From the NCBI GenBank assembly GCA_030705945.1, contig JAUZPS010000282.1, forward strand, positions 1 to 6,500: DNA of 6,500 nucleotides, read 5' to 3'. Shown in pieces: positions 4,846 through 6,500 of the stretch. This DNA comes from Bacillota bacterium (lineage in GTDB: Bacteria > Bacillota > Clostridia > Acetivibrionales > DSM-2933). Each line of letters begins with the position of its first letter. Positions within the stretch are counted from its first letter, which is position 1. The notes beneath the pieces were generated by a model, which made no database searches, was not told the DNA's origin, and was given only the letters and a program-made list of their open reading frames with translations. A program made the translations under genes and the position numbers.

Positions 4846-6276
4846 ATGAAGGATTTTGAAAGACCTGATAAATTAAGAGAAGAATGTGGCGTATTTGGAA
4901 TACTTAGTAAAAACAACCATGATGTTTCGCGCCTGACGTATTACGCGCTGTACGCTCTTCAACATAGGGGGCAGGAAAGCTGTGGAATAGCTGTAAATAA
5001 AGGCGGCGATATAACTCACCATAAGGCTATGGGGTTGGTGCCTGAAGTTTTTAGCGGGAAGGTTTTAAACGAACTGAATGGTAAGTCCGCGATTGGACAT
5101 GTACGCTATTCAACCACAGGAGCGAGCCTTATTGAGAATGCTCAACCATTAGTAATTAAATATAAAGACGGAAAAATGGCGCTAGCTCATAATGGAAATC
5201 TGGTAAATGCTTCGGCTATCAGAGAAAAACTAGAAGAGAATGGGGCCATTTTTCAGTCTACAATAGATTCTGAAGTTATAGCAAACCTGATATCGCGTTA
5301 CAGGGGACATAATGACAGCATAGAAGAAGCGATAGCTCAGATGATGAAAGATGTTAAAGGTTCGTATGCTTTAGTTATATTGACTCCTAACAAGCTTTTA
5401 GGAATCAGAGATCCTTTAGGAATCAGACCTCTGTGCATAGGCATGCTTGATGATTCCTATGTTCTTGCTTCCGAGACTTGCGCGCTTGATGCTATTGGAG
5501 CAAATTTCATCCGTGATGTCGAACCTGGCGAGATTGTTATTATAAGCGACGATGGCATTAATAGTATTAAAACTGAAATGGAAAAGGAATCAAAACTTTG
5601 TATTTTTGAGCATATATATTTTGCCCGTCCGGATAGCTATATTGATGGAGCGAGTGTTTATAGAGCAAGGTTTGAAGCGGGAAGATTGCTTGCTATAGAA
5701 AATCCGGTTGACGCAGATCTGGTAATTGGAGTTCCTGACTCTGGAATAACCGCTGCGTTAGGTTATTCTGAAGAATCTGGAATACCTTATGCTCAGGGCT
5801 TTATTAAGAACAGATATGTGGGTAGAACATTCATTCAACCTGATCAAGGGAAGCGTGAAATTGGAGTTAGAATAAAATTAAACGCAATGAGAAACGCTAT
5901 AGAGGGTAAAAGGGTTATAATGGTAGACGATTCTATAGTAAGAGGCACTACAAGTAAAAGAATAGTTCAACTTTTGAGGGATGCTGGAGCAACTGAGGTT
6001 CATCTTAAGATTAGTTCTCCGCCAGTTAAGTATTCTTGTTATTTTGGTATTGATACGCCTTCTAGAAAGCATCTTACAGCGGCATGTCATACTGTTGAAG
6101 AGATTAAGGACATGATTGGAGCAGACAGTTTAAGTTATCTCAGTATTGACGGATTGGTAAGGACGCCAATAGGGTCTAAGCTCGGTTTTTGTAAAGCCTG
6201 TTTTGATGGGAACTATCCAATGGAGGTTCCGGCAGAAGGAAATAAATACGCATGTGACGGATTTAATAAAGAGTAA
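4846..6276 (+). CDS. purF: Amidophosphoribosyltransferase (glutamine PRPP amidotransferase)
   Basis: PurF makes 5-phosphoribosylamine from PRPP and glutamine, the first committed and feedback-inhibited step of purine synthesis, in the cytoplasm. It has 476 residues, matching the B. subtilis type. Residues 1-13 form the propeptide expected to be removed so that Cys14 (EECGVFGI) becomes the N-terminal nucleophile. The glutaminase domain shows QHRGQES (39-45), GHVRYSTTG (84-92) and HNGN (115-118). The phosphoribosyltransferase domain shows GVPDSG (295-300), KNRYVGRTFIQP (321-332) and the PRPP loop VIMVDDSIVRGTTS (357-370). The four cysteines matching the B. subtilis 4Fe-4S ligands are present: C252, C398, and C449/C452 (CKAC), so an oxygen-sensitive cluster is likely. 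AAGGAG lies 7 nt before the ATG. In many Firmicutes purC lies between purE and purF; here it is absent. Confidence 0.98.
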   Translation: MKDFERPDKLREECGVFGILSKNNHDVSRLTYYALYALQHRGQESCGIAVNKGGDITHHKAMGLVPEVFSGKVLNELNGKSAIGHVRYSTTGASLIENAQPLVIKYKDGKMALAHNGNLVNASAIREKLEENGAIFQSTIDSEVIANLISRYRGHNDSIEEAIAQMMKDVKGSYALVILTPNKLLGIRDPLGIRPLCIGMLDDSYVLASETCALDAIGANFIRDVEPGEIVIISDDGINSIKTEMEKESKLCIFEHIYFARPDSYIDGASVYRARFEAGRLLAIENPVDADLVIGVPDSGITAALGYSEESGIPYAQGFIKNRYVGRTFIQPDQGKREIGVRIKLNAMRNAIEGKRVIMVDDSIVRGTTSKRIVQLLRDAGATEVHLKISSPPVKYSCYFGIDTPSRKHLTAACHTVEEIKDMIGADSLSYLSIDGLVRTPIGSKLGFCKACFDGNYPMEVPAEGNKYACDGFNKE

Positions 6277-6288
6277 ATGTAAAAGTTT

Positions 6289-6308
6289 GTTGAATTTTAA
6301 AATTTAAC
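6289..6308. repeat. Short AT-rich palindrome after purF
   Basis: GTTGAATTTT (6289-6298) directly abuts AAAATTTAAC (6299-6308), an almost perfect 20-bp palindrome (one G-T) with no loop. It cannot form a normal terminator hairpin with so little spacing and no T-tract. It may be chance in AT-rich DNA. Confidence 0.3.
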
Positions 6309-6322
6309 GGTATTGTATTTTT

Positions 6323-6424
6323 AGGAATGTTGAAAAAATAACTTCCGATAAAATTTTCGCTTACGTATTCACTTAACCCGTGAACACACGCTTAAGAATC
6401 GGAAGTAATTTTTCAATCATTTCT
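6323..6424. repeat. Long hairpin H5 downstream of purF, possible terminator or short palindromic element
   Basis: ACTTCCGAT (6341-6349) pairs perfectly with ATCGGAAGT (6398-6406). The stem continues outward as six pairs (6334-6339 with 6408-6413) after one mismatch, then GTT/CAA-type pairs and AATG (6326-6329) with CATT (6418-6421), with single-base bulges. Inside, CTTACGT-a-TTCAC and GTGAA-cac-ACG-ct-TAAG allow further imperfect pairing around TTAACCC. At about 100 nt with 11-22 bp stems it is far longer than a usual terminator, though T-rich DNA lies in its 3' arm (TAATTTTTC). It probably ends or stabilises the purE-purF transcript. The arm motif shared with H3 suggests a dispersed repeat. 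Confidence 0.65.
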
Positions 6425-6446
6425 TAGTTAAATAAATATTCAGTAT

Positions 6447-6479
6447 GGAGTACGAAAAATGAAAACCTATAAATACTAG
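6447..6479 (+). other. Six-codon ORF with a ribosome binding site, possibly a gene start cut off by an insertion
   Basis: GGAG (6447-6450) lies 8 nt before an ATG at 6459, which encodes only MKTYKY before a TAG at 6477-6479. The TAG falls within CTAGGGCGTGTCC, which resembles the edge of an insertion element. PurM proteins, the usual next gene after purF in Firmicutes, often begin with a short tail and then Y-K-D/N-AGV, so MKTYK could be an interrupted purM start. That is speculation: the window ends 21 bases later. Confidence 0.2.
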
Positions 6480-6500
6480 GGCGTGTCCGTTTACGCAGGG
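6476..6500. mobile_element. Possible edge of an insertion element or MITE, running off the window
   Basis: CTAGGGCGTGTCC begins at 6476. GGGCGTGTC-type ends preceded by a CTAG/TTAG-like tetranucleotide are typical of some IS5-group elements, and the left edge of hairpin A copy 2 (TTAGGGCGTTTC, 2655-2666) is similar. Only 25 bases are visible, so neither the other end nor any transposase can be seen. Confidence 0.25.

Noticed and set aside
5878..6090. Antisense 70-codon open frame within purF
   Set aside because: It is a shadow of the purF phosphoribosyltransferase domain, with no independent support.
1..6500. tRNA or rRNA genes
   Set aside because: No T-loop GGTTCRANNCC pattern with matching acceptor arms and no recognisable rRNA segments were seen on either strand.

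Overview
The window looks like chromosomal DNA from a low-GC, Gram-positive anaerobe of the Clostridia. The basis is AT-rich intergenic DNA, strong Shine-Dalgarno sites (GGAGG, AAGGAG, AGGGGG), a TTG start on guaA, a class I PurE with the clostridial-looking AGKAAHLPG and AIDGAENAA stretches, and a Bacillus-type PurF with a cleavable propeptide and four iron-sulfur cysteines. I cannot assign a species. All recognised genes are on the + strand.

Layout. 1-333 is the 3' end of a radical SAM protein gene (TIGR01212/YhcC-like). 334-647 is a gene-free leader with a plausible promoter for guaA. 648-2183 is guaA (GMP synthetase). 2184-2988 is about 800 bp without a protein gene, packed with inverted repeats: two direct copies of a composite module (hairpin 'A' followed by hairpin 'B'), separated by two further long hairpins. 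2989-3960 is an AEC-family permease with its own likely promoter. 3961-4255 holds a possible terminator, a pair of inverted PurBox-like sites, a strong promoter and a leader of about 125 nt. 4256-4780 is purE and 4846-6276 is purF, very likely one operon. 6277-6500 has no complete gene. It contains another long hairpin, a six-codon ORF with a ribosome binding site, and a terminal sequence resembling the edge of a mobile element.

The genes have a purine theme: PurF makes phosphoribosylamine in the first step, PurE acts at the CAIR step, and GuaA converts XMP to GMP at the end of the guanine branch. The paired CGAA/TTCG boxes just upstream of the purE promoter fit control by a Bacillus-type PurR. 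No known purine riboswitch was recognised in front of guaA, the permease or purE. The permease substrate cannot be read from sequence.

The least explained part is the hairpin-rich island at 2217-2900. Its B hairpin occurs twice with an identical 10-nt loop, and all three differences within the inner stem keep pairing as G-U. This suggests a structured RNA or a hairpin-type mobile repeat under structural constraint. Two copies in one window cannot distinguish these.
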